A DNA stretch of 64,000 bases from Diogma glabrata (GCA_963693315.1 OY856186.1:302104144-302168143), one strand, 5' to 3'; counted from the stretch's first letter, positions 19,561 through 33,600 are shown. Numbers and translations are program-made. The notes: generated by a model from the sequence alone, not told the origin.

Positions 19561-21312
19561 ACTAGAATTTTGTTCAGGAAAAACCATATAATATATCAGG
19601 ACCTGATAAGGAATTTAGAAGGCATGCCATTAAAGGAATTCCTTCTCAGGTACATGTCAGGCACAAGTTATTGTAGCCTGATGTTACTTGAAATAAAGGA
19701 AATTGTGTTTTGTCTACTGAGGTCCGAGTATGGATCAAGTCAGGAAGTCCTGATCTTTTCAAATAAAAATTTACTCCAGAGTTTCCTGACTAAAACCAGA
19801 ATAGGCCCGAAGAAGTTAAACCATATCGCTAATAATGCAAAGTTTATCAGGTTTTACTGATTTGCACCAATTCAGGACCAAAGAAGGATAATCATTTAAT
19901 TATTCAAAAGAAATTGTATTAGGCATTCCTGATTAAAACCAAATTTGGACCATAACAGTATATCCAAGTGATTTAAAATATATACTATTGTTGGGTTTTT
20001 TCCGATTACAATCAGGTGAGGACAAAAGAATAACTTGGTTAGAAGGATTGTGATAAGTATCTTATTTTTATTTAGTTAAAAATATGATTTTTTAGTTTAC
20101 ATAATTGGAAAATTTACTTTATTTTTTACTTCTTTCAATGGAGACGCCATAGTTTTAGTTCTGCGCACACTTATGTGCGCATAATGAACCATAAAAAAGG
20201 TAAACAAAATATGAAAACAAAATATCAGGTTTTTTTTAAACGTCACAGTTACTATGAAATAAATAGTGTACAAACAGAAAATTTTATCTAAACAGTTTAT
20301 TTTATTTTATAAATTTTTTATTATTGTTTTGAATATGTATATTACAACTTCAAATATAAGCAATATTCGGGATGCGTTTTGAGTTATATGCTCTTCTTCA
20401 AACGTTATAAATATTATAAACAAGAAAATACAAATTTTTAATTTGTAAAACTTTAAGAAAACATAACATGTAAATTTGGTGAATTTTAGTGAATTTTATT
20501 TTTATTATTATTATTATTACACACTTTTATTTAACTTGACTTCTGAGAGCTTTGATGGGTGGAATTTTGTGATTCATTTTTCAGTAACTTCCCATTATGT
20601 GATTGATCCCAAATTGAAAAGACAAGTTTGTTGAAGCAGTCAGTACGTATTTCTAAAACTTTTAAAGCAAAAAACTTTATAAATCTGAAGAAAAAAAATT
20701 AAAATGTTTCTTCATTCTGAAAGACCTTAAAGAATTGCACTGAAATTCTCGTCCTCTGGTTGACTCATTTTAAGCGAAGGAATTTTGGTAATACTGCGTA
20801 TATCATTATAATCATAGACATCATACTTGTTTGTGTCATTTTATATGGATAAAAAGCCTTACATTATAAATAATGAACACAAGAAAAAAATAAAAGTATG
20901 ACATTTGAAAGCTTATAGACCTTTTTTGTTAAAGTTCAAATCGTTATTTTGCTGTATTTGACAGATTACATACAGCAATGATAATTAGAAATCAGTTATT
21001 ATGTATGAAAATATGAAAATCCATAAGATCTGAAGGTCCCATTTTCTACGTTGGAATTTCGTTCATACTGAGTATATCATTATAATATATGACATATTAC
21101 ACATTTGTGTTATTTTGATAAAAATAATGGATTAAAAAAATCAAAATTTTACTTTTTGTTTTTATTAAGCTTAAATTTTATTGACGATTGAAGGAAACTT
21201 CTGGTGGTAAGAATCAGAACAAGTGTACCAATATAAATTTTGACATTTAGTTCATTTTTGTATACATTATCAAATTTTTGTTTACATTGGTAAGTTTCCA
21301 AGCCGAAAAATA
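19561..21312. other. No gene recognised
   Basis: 19600-20040 contains a loosely repeated motif around cctgactaaaaccag and cctgattaaaaccaaa at about 130-bp spacing, probably an old repeat. The 96-residue ORF at 19570-19860 is part of it. One short Penelope-terminus-like piece is annotated at 20372-20425. Confidence 0.5.
20372..20425 (-). repeat. Degenerate Penelope-terminus / hammerhead-like fragment
   Basis: The minus strand has a GAAGAGCATATAA stretch followed by CTCAAAACGCATC. It resembles the GATGA...CGAAACGCGTC core of the terminal repeats at 29303 and 32325 with several substitutions. No coding sequence is attached. Confidence 0.35.
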
Positions 21313-21595
21313 ATAATTTAAACTAAATCTAATTGAAATATATATTTATAATACTTGTGTTTTTCCAGGAGTTTTGCTACAATTACAGAAAAACTACCAG
21401 AATTGTATATAAAAAGAATATTAAAACAGCCATCACGGCAACACAAAATCCAGTTCACAAAAGAACTTGGATATTACATTGTGGGGTAAAATAAAAATTT
21501 AAACTAAATCTAATTGAAATATACATTTATAAAACTTGTGTTTTCCAGGTGTTTTGTTAAAATTACCAGAATTGTACATAAAAAGAACATTAAAC
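21313..21595 (+). repeat. Duplicated intron-end plus exon-start segment
   Basis: taaactaaatctaattgaaa plus a following ttttccag and GGxGTTTTG start occurs at 21318-21427 and again at 21499-21595. Each copy carries a 3' splice site and the first codons of the CHMP7-like exon. The tandem duplication of about 183 bp would offer two acceptors. Confidence 0.6.
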
Positions 21596-22850
21596 GTATT
21601 ATCTTGATGAATGGAAAGATGATGTAAGAATCGATGCTTTGTTCGCTCCATTCAGAGTTCGAACATTAAATCCTGTTAATTACGATTCTAAATTAAAATT
21701 TTGAAAAAATGCCCTAACAAACTATTGTTTGTATAAAGGGGAAGCAATATAAATATAAAAGAATTGAAAAATGAATTTCAGCGTAATATTAAAATTCCTT
21801 ATGTATTTCCAACGGTATTAGAGAATATGTTTCAGAAAGAGGAATTTAAATTAAAAAATGATTTCATGGAAATTTGCCAGTATACATGGAGTTGAAGGGG
21901 TTTTAATTCGTTGATAAAAAAGTATTTCAAAGAGTCTCAATAAATTTAAAAATTTAATGATACAAAGAAAAGATGATTGCACAGAATATGTTTTAATTGA
22001 AAGTTTAAAGGTGAGTTTTTATTTAAGATTCTGTTGTTTCGAGGTTTAATTTCTATTCTTATTTGTAGAATCAAGCAACAAAAATCCAAAGGGAAATGGA
22101 ACATTTAACCGAATCTGTTATGTCCTTAGCCGATGCTATCGAAAAGCTTACCAATTCCAATTTAGAGTTTAAATCAACAAATGAAGGTGCATTGTTGGCA
22201 ATTCAACAGTTAGAAAACAAACAGAGTCGATAGATAATTACTCAAAAATTATAATAAAATTCGGTGCCACCGCACAAAAAGTCACATCAATGAGCTTGAA
22301 CGTTCTATTTATAATCTAGAAAAAACAAAAACATTTATTGAAAATGAATTAAAAGATTTAGACAAAAAAATATGAGAGTTGATTAGAGATGGCAAACGAA
22401 ATTCAGCGAAGTTTCATCTTCGTTAGATCAAATACAAATACTACAATCTCAAATTGAAGATACAACGAGTGATGCTAAAGTGTTGGAAGCTTTTAAGATT
22501 GGTTCTAAAACTATCAAAAATTTGCTTTCTGATTCGGAAATTACGCTGGATAGCGTTGATGAGGCATTGGCGGATGTCCAAGAAAACAATGATGTACATG
22601 ATAATATCCAATCAACGTTGGGCGGTGGTAACACATTTAATACAATTGATGATTCTATTCTGGAAAAAGAATTAGAGGAATTGTTATTAGAAGATGCCTT
22701 CTCTGATGTTGTACTGTCTGATATTAATAAAAACGACGGAAATGAAAAGGAGAAACCAAAGGATGCAATATTAAATATGGATGACTCGATAGAACGTCGT
22801 ATGAATGAATTAAGAATTGAGTTTGGTGATGGATGTTTTTTTTTTTAAAA
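21546..22850 (+). pseudogene. CHMP7: CHMP7-like ESCRT-III gene remnant with a retained intron
   Basis: CHMP7 is the ESCRT-III-related protein of nuclear envelope repair and late endosomal sorting. From about 21600 the plus strand encodes the N-terminal winged-helix motif (W-DD-R--ALFAPFR, then DSKLKF). Next come the FPTVLENMF and DFME stretch and a 58-bp GT-AG intron at 22011-22068. The Snf7-like half follows, continuous at 22480-22848 (122 residues) with the GSKTIKNLLSDSEITLDSVD region, the VHDNIQSTLGGG stretch and a C-terminal MIM-like IERRMNELRIEF. At least three TGG-to-TGA changes, one TAG and several shifts break the frame, so it cannot give a full protein. The intron argues for genomic duplication, not retrocopying. 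The functional gene should be elsewhere. Confidence 0.72.
22011..22068 (+). other. 58-bp intron in the CHMP7-like pseudogene
   Basis: It begins GTGAGTTTTT and ends ATTTGTAG, and coding-like sequence with CHMP7 similarity lies on both sides. The length is typical of short insect introns. Confidence 0.65.
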
Positions 22851-22906
22851 AATAAAATTCAAAAAACTCACTCAAAAAATGTATATCGCTAAAAACTAGA
22901 AAATAA

Positions 22907-23697
22907 AAAAAAAATAAAAAAAAAATTTTAAAAAACACACTTTTATTGAAAATGAGCTAAAAACTAAAAAATAAATTTTGCATTGACAAAACACGATGTT
23001 CCAGAGAAACAAAGGTTATATTCAAACGTTAAATCTTTTATTAATAACTATATGTTTGCTTTCAAACTATAATAAGGAAATAAATATTTAAATATCTTTT
23101 TAAACAATTTAACACAGATGGCAAAATTAGATGTACGGACTAGAATACTATTTAACTAGAAGTTTTGTTAGATAAATAATTTTCCGTTACAGTTTTTTAC
23201 AAAAAATAAAAGTGGGTGGCGTAGTCAATATAGAAGGGCACTAAATATGTAGAAAATGTGCTAATTCTTAATCTTAATTAAGTAATAAGTATAAACACTA
23301 AAACTTAATTCAACTATTTCAAAGTATTATAAATTACTTATAATACAAGAAATGTGATGTAATACGTTCAATACGCTGACTGCGCCACCCACTTTTATTT
23401 TTTGTAAAAAACTAACGGAAAATTATTTATCTAACAAAACTTCTAGTTAAATAGTATTCTAGTCTGTACATCTAATTTTGCCATCTGTGTTAAATTGTTT
23501 AAAAAGATATTTAAATATTTATTTCCTTATTATAGTTTGAAAGCAAACATATAGTTATTAATAAAAGATTTAACGTTTGAATATAACCTTTGTTTCTCTG
23601 GAACATCGTGTTTTGTCAATGCAAAATTTATTTTTTAGTTTTTAGCTCATTTTCAATAAAAGTGTGTTTTTTAAAATTTTTTTTTTTTTATATTGTA
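22907..23697. repeat. Large near-perfect palindrome, arms about 320 bp
   Basis: 22907-23227 is the reverse complement of 23377-23697, with a symmetry axis at about 23302 and a 149-bp loop. I found only a few differences: one C/T at the GGACTAGAATAC / GTATTCTAGTCT site, one small indel in the TTACAGTTTTT stretch and one near the loop. The ends are A/T runs. The arms have no coding capacity. It starts about 55 bp after the end of the CHMP7 relic. Confidence 0.92.
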
Positions 23698-24126
23698 AGA
23701 AGTGAAAAGAACTTCATTTTTGTTATAAAGGTTAAAACAACAAAAATTCTTCTTTTGACATATCAAGTGATAATTGACAGCGCACAATTCGTGCCCTGAC
23801 TCGACAAAGTGTTCGTTACCATCGTGCAGCTTTAAATCAAAGAAATGTCAATGGAAGTGACCTTGAAAATCGTGAAATCGAAGTGAAGAATACGAGAGCA
23901 GGTTTAAAGGATTGCATTATTTAAAATTGTGAAACAATGGATGTAAAAATGAAAAACGAAGAAAATTTGGCAAACAGTAACAGTGTAAAATAAAGTCATT
24001 CAATACCAAATGTTTTTTTCATTTATTAGTAAAGACAATTATAGGAGTAGACAGACATTGAAGAAAGGTACGATAGTGTTATTTTTATAAACTAAAAGGT
24101 TTTTAGCATATATTAATAGCAAATTC
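23698..24126. other. No gene recognised
   Basis: A stretch at 23800-23920 reads as a short basic peptide on the plus strand, but it ends quickly and matches nothing I can name. Confidence 0.5.
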
Positions 24127-24902
24127 TATTAGAGGACAGAATGTTAGGGACAGAATATGCTGCCAGTATGAAAGCTAGCAGGTATGTAGTTTAAATTCGT
24201 ACTGTACTCTTTCTGCGATCAAACTAGAAATCAATAAATTAGAGACTGGAGATAAAATAATTTTTAAGGACGAGACTCATTGAACTTTCTGAATGAATTT
24301 GTTATGCTTTTTTTGTTTACGACTTTTTATCACCTGTTACCATGGTATTATTGTTGGTTGTTTCATAATAAAAAATGCTGTTTATAAATTTTTAGAAATA
24401 CACATAAAATTCATTTGAAATCATTTGAAAATGTTGTATGCATATGATCTTTCATTGAAAATGTATATTTGTTATGCACAAGTTCTGTATATAATGAAAT
24501 TTGATGAATTTTTCATGACAACATTGAATTGTTTATTATTTCATATAATAATCGTAGTTCGTAATTAATATGTTCCGGAACTGTAACCTAGAAAATATGT
24601 GTTTTTATTACAATAAATAAACAATAAGGAAAATTCCTAAGTGACAATTTCCAATACAGCAGCAGAAAAAAGATATTTAATAAGATATAATAGAGAAATT
24701 TTAAAAGTCAATTTTAGCATAAAGGCTGAAAATCACATACAACAGAAACAGAAACAAAATTCCATACAAATTTTACAGTAACAGAATTTTTTCAAATTGT
24801 CAAATTGTCAAATTGTCAGCTGTCAAATTTGTATGAAATTCTGTTTCTGTTGTATGTGAATGCCCGGCTTAAGTAGTATATTGCTAACATTCTGTCCTAA
24901 TA
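24127..24902. mobile_element. MITE-like element with about 20-bp TIRs
   Basis: The left end TATTAGAGGACAGAATGTTA is inverted at the right end as TAACATTCTGTCCTAATA. Inside, 24733-24775 and 24824-24859 form a second inverted pair around a TCAAATTG microrepeat. No ORF is seen. The TIR match has a 2-bp gap and I cannot confirm a target duplication. Confidence 0.5.
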
Positions 24903-25949
24903 TAATATACTATTGTAAAACTATATTTAAAAGTATCATTTATTACTAAGTCCACATGTTGTCGTTGTGTAATATTGAAATACAGCAAACATTTATACAC
25001 AAATATTTATAAATTATTAAACAAAATTTTTTTGGTTTATAAAAACAACACCATCTTATAGTAGTATTTTTACCAATGAATTTTTGACAGATAGCACGCA
25101 GCAAGAGATGAAAGATGAGACAATGAGTAAAACAGAACTGTATCATGTATTTTCGGGGTGATTTGTTTACATTTCTTGTTTTTGTATTTCATAAATATAA
25201 TCAATTAAAATCAATCAATCGATTATAATAAATATAATCAATTATAAACATAATCAATTGCGATTATTATAAACTTGTTTTGAAAACAATTACTATAGTT
25301 AAATTTCTACTGTTGTGTACCCCCTTTATCCTAATTATAATTATGTACATACATCTGACAACACTTATTAAAATTAACGTTAAGTAATACCATTGTGAAT
25401 TATTAGAATTATAGTTAAGTAATACTATTCTGAATTATTAAAATTAGAGTGAATTAATACTATTGTGAATTATAAATTTACAGAAAAATCGTATTTTTTG
25501 TTCAGGAAATTTTCAGGTTCATTTTAGTCACAAAGGCATTACTTGTGCATTTACATGTTCACGATGAGTTTACAAAAGATACATAAGCTTTCTGTGTACT
25601 TCTTAGAAACATGTTTATGACATATTACAAAATATCAAATAAATTCGTTAATAGAAATATCATAACTCATAACCTTATACTAACCAATGTGTAGTCATAA
25701 CACAGCCCCTATTGTCATAGTCTTTAAGCCGAGAAGCGATAATTAAAGTATATAATTTTGTAAACTATGTATATCTTAAATGGATAGAACTCTAGTGAAT
25801 TTTAACCAACTAAAATTTATATATTTCGTACACAAGTATATGCGCATTTCACCGACCTTGGGAGATTACTACTGAAAATTTTTTCTATTATAGATTTTTA
25901 AATTAAGATGCCTTTGTAATTTTTGCATATCTTTATAGAAAAAAATTTA
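24903..25949. other. No gene recognised
   Basis: AT-rich. Repeated phrases of the type taatactattgtgaattat occur at 25380-25480. Confidence 0.5.
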
Positions 25950-26135
25950 ATTGTTTTTCAGTTTTCAACTTATTGAGTGTAGCATAAAATCTTGTATGCA
26001 CCACTTGTGTTACTGGGTATTAAGCCCATCAAGCGCCATCCATCCCTCGTGTCAGAGGTCCTCAGACTGGATTAGGTCACTCTTCAGGCGCAATAACCTC
26101 CATAACGCCCTCGGTACATAAATAGCTACTTTTCA
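25950..26135 (+). repeat. Interspersed palindromic repeat, copy A
   Basis: It shares about 170 bp with 38815-38990 in opposite orientation, from caacttatt-agtg through GCATAAAATCTTGTATGCACC to GTACATAAATAGCTA. It has internal inverted motifs such as GGGCGTTAT / ATAACGCCC. No ORF. Confidence 0.75.
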
Positions 26136-26385
26136 CAACCACAATATAAGTATGATATTAAAAACTAAAATCTATTCATTTAAAGAAATATTAAATATTT
26201 TTAAATTTTAAATATTTTTTAATTTGCATCATAGTAGGCAGTTTTTATATATTTTTGTTTCAATTTCTCGTGAATATTTTTGTTTTCATGAAAACTATCA
26301 TTTGTGGTTTGTGGTTTGGGAGCATCTCCCCTACGGAGAAAAAGATGCAATCTATACCCGCATATGAGCGAGAGGAATTGAACTT

Positions 26386-28855
<2,470 letters not shown>

Positions 28856-28960
28856 AAACCGACTTCAAAAAAGAAGGAGGTTCTGTGTTTTCTTATTTAA
28901 ATTTAAAATTTATGTGGCGTACTTATCTCTTTTAGCTGGGTTTGATTGAAAGGATTTAAC
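28856..28960 (+). repeat. Dispersed CCGACTTCAAAAAAG repeat, copy 1
   Basis: Starts AAACCGACTTCAAAAAAGAA and continues GGAGGTTCTGTGTTTTC. The same opening is found at 39985 and, less exactly, at 39879 and 40461. This is a common type of dispersed insect repeat; the transposon class is not assigned. Confidence 0.6.
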
Positions 28961-29302
28961 TTCAAAATCCAATTCTATCTAATATTAATTTATTTAAATT
29001 TGTTAATAAATTTTTTACTGGATTAACTGTTTGTTTCGATTAATTTATTATTCTTTAAGTGGATAATTTAATAGACGAATATTATACCCTATGAATAATG
29101 AATGATGATTTATATTACGTGGGAGAATATGATTATTAATTACAGCAGTTATTGAGGGTAGATTATTTTCGTGATTAGTCTTTTCTATATATACCTTGTA
29201 TAATTTGCTTATCTTTGAATTTAAATTTTTTTAGTTTATTATACTTTGTACTTTAGAGAGATTTATTGATTATTTAATTTTTAATATTTTGTATTCATAT
29301 AA

Positions 29303-29602
29303 TAAATGAAATCAATAATTTAAATTAATAAATTATTGTTAAATTGAATCACCAAACAATCTTTTTAGTAAGTATATTTATTTATGACGCGTTTCGAATA
29401 TTAAATATTCATCATCGGTACAAAAAATATGACTAAATCTAAATAAAAACAAATATTCATTCTTTAAATTTTGATTGAAAAAATGGCATACTAACATTTT
29501 ATGAATTAAATAGTTTAAAATAATTTTCATACGTATAAAATTTACTTGTTTTTTAAAAAATATGACATACTGATCAAAATACTATGAATAAAATATAAAT
29601 GA
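29303..29602. repeat. Left terminal inverted repeat of the Penelope-like element
   Basis: Pairs base for base with 32026-32325 (coordinates sum to 61628). It contains a hammerhead-like motif on the minus strand at 29383-29423. Confidence 0.9.
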
Positions 29603-29606
29603 ATGA

Positions 29607-30680
29607 ATGTCTATTGAAGCACTATTGGTCTATAAATACAAAAATGTGAAAATTAAGTTAATAAAAACAAATAAAAACATCTTGTTCAACAAAAAATGTT
29701 TAAGTTTAGATATCATTCCAAATTATGCCAGAATTATAATAAAAAATAAATCAAAAACAGCCATTAAAGTATGTTTAGCTGCACAAAAAATGTGGATTCG
29801 AAATGAAATTAAATTTCTTTATTCTAAAAAAGTTTTATTGAATAAATTATTATATAAAATACATTTGGAAATGTTAAATTCAATACATCCCGCTTTAATA
29901 GATGATATTTTAGAAAATATTAATGAACAAATTACAAATATTATCAGTAAAATAGTTCTAATTCAAAATTCTAAGATTCAAAAACTTTTTGAACTACAAC
30001 ATGTTCCAGTTGAAATAGTAAACAAACACGTATTTTTTGAAAAAATTATAAATTATACAGATATTATTCTAAATGATTCAGAAAATAGTTTATTATCCAA
30101 AGGTCTAAAATATAATCTACCTCAATTTAACAACCATAATTTGACTTCAGAAATTATTAATGCTGAAACAGCAATCAAAATTTTGCCTACTCCAGAAATT
30201 CGTAATGAAGCAAGAAGTATTATAACCAGAAAATTTAACAATTTAATGGTAAATGGTAATTATAATGTTTTTCTAAAAAGTTTTTATCAAAGTGAATTAA
30301 AAGCCATTAATAGTATTAAAACCAAATTAATTAACCATAATGCCTTAATTACACATAGTGACAAAGGTAACACTGTAGTTTTAATATTTAAACAAGAATA
30401 TTTAGAAAAAACATATGAATTTATAAATAATAATGATATACAAATTTTACCAAAAGATCCAACTAAATCATATGTAAAAATTATTAATAATATTATAAAT
30501 TTATCTACAAATTTATTTGATCAACACACACGAATTAATTTGAAACAAATTCATGCAAGAGCTCCAGAATTTCAAGGTTTGCCAAAAATTCATAAGCCAA
30601 ATGTTCCCATCAGACCTCTTATTAATTATAAAACAGCACCTTCTTACAAAGTAGCAAAAATTTTTAGTCAAAATTATTAA
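29607..30680 (+). pseudogene. Penelope-like protein, N-terminal part and first RT motifs (frame broken)
   Basis: This 357-residue frame corresponds to the N-terminal domain and start of the RT of Penelope-like proteins. It includes HSDKGNTVVLI and GLPKIHKPNVPIRPL, the family's RT1-RT2 region. It ends prematurely in a TAA at 30678. The next frame (+1) is open across this point and carries on with the rest of RT. The shift maps to the run CAAAAATTTTTAG near 30657, so one indel in this run, real or a sequencing error, would explain it. The start ATG at 29607 directly follows the left inverted repeat. Confidence 0.88.
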
Positions 30681-30696
30681 TAATAATATTATATTA

Positions 30697-32016
30697 ATGA
30701 ATAACCAATCGGTTAAAAATAATTTGAGCTTAATTGAGAAAATTAATAAGATCAAATTATTATCTCAATACAAGATGTTTTCGTTAGACATAACAAATAT
30801 GTATACTAATATACCTATTAATGAAACTGTAAATATTTTAGAAGAAAACTTAATCAACACTGGCACTTTAGATATTTTAAAAATTAAAGATCTAATCAAC
30901 TTAATTCGAATTATTTTGAAACAAAATTATTTTACCTTTGATGATAAGTTTTTCATTCAAAATAAGGGTCTTGCAATGGGTTCTCCTTTAAGTGGATTAC
31001 TTGCTGAAATTTTCTTAAATAGTTTTGAGAACAAATTCATATTTTCAAATTTAAATATTCAACAAAATTTATTAATATCTTATTCAAGATATGTGGATGA
31101 TACCTTCATTTTGTTTAATGGAACATGTCGACAAATACAAAATTTTAATAATTACATGAATAGTATTCACCCAAATATAAAATTTACCCTTGAAATTGAA
31201 GAAAATAATTCAATAAATTTTTTAGATATAACTATTTCAAAAATTAATAATCAATTTGAATATAAAATTTTTCGAAAACCAACTACTACCAGTATAACAA
31301 TAAATAATTCGTCACATCATCCAAATTCACAAAAAGCAGCAGCATACAATTCACTCATTTATCGCCTTCTAAATATACCACTAAATATTTCAAATTTTCA
31401 AGATGAATTGAATACAATAAAATTTATCGCTTCAGATAATGGTTATGATTCAAAATTTATTGATAAGTTATTATCTAAATGTTTAAATAAGTTAAAAAAT
31501 TCAAATAATAATAATAACAACATCAAATATATTTCAATGGAATATACTAACTTATTACCTAACATTTTAAGAAATCATTTCAAAAAACATAATTACTCGA
31601 TATCTTTTAGAACAAAAAATAATTTATACAAAATCTTAAAACCAAAATCTAAATTCAATTTAAGATCATGTTCTGGAATTTATAAAATCAAGTGTGATAC
31701 TTGTGGAAAATTTTATATTGGAAAAACAGGAAGAAGTTTCATTGAGAGATTTAAAGAACATATTCCAATGAACAAAAATAAACAAAATTTAAAGTCCATT
31801 TTCGCAAATCATCTAAATGATAATAACCATAACTACACCAGTTTTGAACAAAATTTAGAACCATTGCATCTATGTAGTAAAGGATTTTTAATGGATTCTC
31901 TTGAAGAGTTTGAAATTTATAAGGCATTCAAAAAATCTCCAAATTTAATTTTAAACGACCAATTATTATTTAATTCAAATATTTTGTATAATTCGATTTG
32001 TAAATTTTCATTCTAA
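30697..32016 (+). CDS. Penelope-like protein, RT core and GIY-YIG endonuclease part
   Basis: This 439-residue frame continues the protein of 29607-30680 after one frameshift, so the ATG at 30697 is probably not a natural start. RT motifs: SLDITNMYTNIP at 29-40, GLAMGSPLSG at 91-100, catalytic YVDD at 132-135 and the FLDITI region at 175-180. After a linker come CDTC at 333-336 and a GIY-YIG nuclease with GIY at 327-329, YIG at 340-342, R346 and H355. The endonuclease nicks the target and RT primes from it. It ends just before the right inverted repeat. The two halves together give about 800 residues, the normal family size. Confidence 0.9.
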   Translation: MNNQSVKNNLSLIEKINKIKLLSQYKMFSLDITNMYTNIPINETVNILEENLINTGTLDILKIKDLINLIRIILKQNYFTFDDKFFIQNKGLAMGSPLSGLLAEIFLNSFENKFIFSNLNIQQNLLISYSRYVDDTFILFNGTCRQIQNFNNYMNSIHPNIKFTLEIEENNSINFLDITISKINNQFEYKIFRKPTTTSITINNSSHHPNSQKAAAYNSLIYRLLNIPLNISNFQDELNTIKFIASDNGYDSKFIDKLLSKCLNKLKNSNNNNNNIKYISMEYTNLLPNILRNHFKKHNYSISFRTKNNLYKILKPKSKFNLRSCSGIYKIKCDTCGKFYIGKTGRSFIERFKEHIPMNKNKQNLKSIFANHLNDNNHNYTSFEQNLEPLHLCSKGFLMDSLEEFEIYKAFKKSPNLILNDQLLFNSNILYNSICKFSF

Positions 32017-32025
32017 AAATTCAAT

Positions 32026-32325
32026 TCATTTATATTTTATTCATAGTATTTTGATCAGTATGTCATATTTTTTAAAAAACAAGTAAATTTTATACGTATG
32101 AAAATTATTTTAAACTATTTAATTCATAAAATGTTAGTATGCCATTTTTTCAATCAAAATTTAAAGAATGAATATTTGTTTTTATTTAGATTTAGTCATA
32201 TTTTTTGTACCGATGATGAATATTTAATATTCGAAACGCGTCATAAATAAATATACTTACTAAAAAGATTGTTTGGTGATTCAATTTAACAATAATTTAT
32301 TAATTTAAATTATTGATTTCATTTA
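32026..32325. repeat. Right terminal inverted repeat of the Penelope-like element
   Basis: Inverted match to 29303-29602, no difference noticed. It contains the plus-strand hammerhead-like motif at 32205-32245. Confidence 0.9.
32205..32245 (+). ncRNA. Hammerhead-ribozyme-like motif in the terminal repeat
   Basis: The core reads CCGATGATGA, then a small hairpin AATAT-TTA-ATATT, then CGAAACGCGTC. This follows the GATGA / stem II / GAAA / GUC order of minimal hammerheads, which are known in Penelope-like terminal repeats. The first box departs from CUGAUGA, so activity is uncertain. An identical motif lies on the minus strand at 29383-29423. Confidence 0.5.
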
Positions 32326-32614
32326 ATATACAACAACTTGGAGATCAAACAAAATACCTTTTTATTTATTTAATTTTTTACAATAAATAAAAATTTATTT
32401 GAAACATGTCATATAATAAGTATATTTATATAATTATTATTTAATACAATTGATTTATGTAGTTAAAATTTTATTTTTATTTTATAACTCCAAATTCACA
32501 GAGATAAAGAGTACGTCTTCAATAACTTAAATTTATTTGAAAGTGTAATTTTTACAACATGCTTCAAGATTCAATTAAACTTTCATTTTTTGTTAATAAA
32601 AAAATTTTGTGTTG
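32326..32614. other. No gene recognised
   Basis: AT-rich link between the Penelope-like element and the LINE fragment. Confidence 0.5.
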
Positions 32615-33600
32615 TCACAACACACATAAATATCCTTACATACCTAGGTCCCACATTAAGATGGGTTCTGGTCTTGATGAACGCGTTTTTGACCATCATT
32701 GTGAATTTATAGTCCCGAAACTATTGATTCGAGCAAATCATTCTAATTGCACGCTGTCCGGAAAAAGAGAGCCCTCTGCCTTCTGTCCCGACAGTTTGGC
32801 TGTTTGCACTAACCAATTGATAAGTAAAACGGGGAAGATAATATATTTCAGGCATGATGGATCTGATTTCAGTCGAACACAGGTGGTGACGAAATTTATA
32901 ATAATCAAATAAATCAGCAACCGTGCGACAATGTTGTAGGGAATCAAGATTTGATATTAAATTTTGGTCACCCACAATTCGTATAGCACGCTTTTGAACA
33001 GAGTCCAAAAGAGCCGGAACCGAAACAATACTTCAAACTCCATTGACATAATACTCTATACAAGGACGAATATAGAAATTATAAAGGTGGGATAATTTAT
33101 ACGAAGTAGATACGTTAGAAATTGTGACTCCCAATAAACGAATGCTTTCACATTCGTCTATTTATTCGTCACTCTTAGTAATTGAAATATCGTTTGAGAA
33201 CTCGGTCTTTGACCTGGAAACAGAATCAATAGCTGTGTTTTGGTGGAATTAAAACTGACTTAAAATGACCCAAATCAGCGATTTTTTTTAAGTCCTCGTT
33301 TACATTTAGGGCAACATCTCTCCGCGTGGAATTTTCTTTCGTGCATTTTTCCGCTTTAAAGATAGAGAACGAACGACGACTTGTGCAGTGTAACATCATC
33401 TACAAAACTATTTATTGGGTTACTGTTGATTTTCGAAACTGAACCTTGGAGTACACCAGCGTTAGTTAATTTAGACTCAGAAGAAAAGGCATCTATGTGG
33501 TAACGTACATGTGTCGGTCGGTTAGAAAATGTTGAATCAATTTCATGATTACACTCGAAGAAAAACTCGTTCACTACAACCTTTTGTGTCCTAATCGTAT
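32615..33600 (-). pseudogene. 5'-truncated non-LTR retrotransposon (LINE) relic, copy 1
   Basis: Minus-strand reading gives decayed RT pieces: NAGVLQGS, then SFVDDVTLH (family F/YADD) within 33574-33356. After a gap come IRPCIEYY, LDSVQKRAIRIVGD and DSLQHCRTVADLF at 33080-32740, the conserved C-terminal region of CR1/L2/Jockey-type LINE proteins. The 3' tail contains ACCTAGGT and GTGTTGTGAC, shared with copies 2 and 3. Stops and shifts are frequent. The exact clade is not clear. Confidence 0.7.

Larger units (their letters stand above)
29303..32325 (+). mobile_element. Penelope-like retroelement with inverted terminal repeats
   Basis: The 3.0-kb unit has terminal repeats of about 300 bp in inverted orientation (29303-29602 and 32026-32325) that look identical by eye. 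They enclose RT and GIY-YIG endonuclease coding sequence on the plus strand. Penelope-like elements often have terminal repeats in direct or inverted arrangement. High repeat identity and nearly open coding sequence indicate a young copy. The flanks (catataa on the left, atataca on the right) could hold a short target duplication, but this is not certain. Confidence 0.9.

Noticed and set aside
19570..19860. 96-residue ORF as a gene
   Set aside because: Overlaps a loosely repeated cctgactaaaaccag-type region and has no recognisable similarity.
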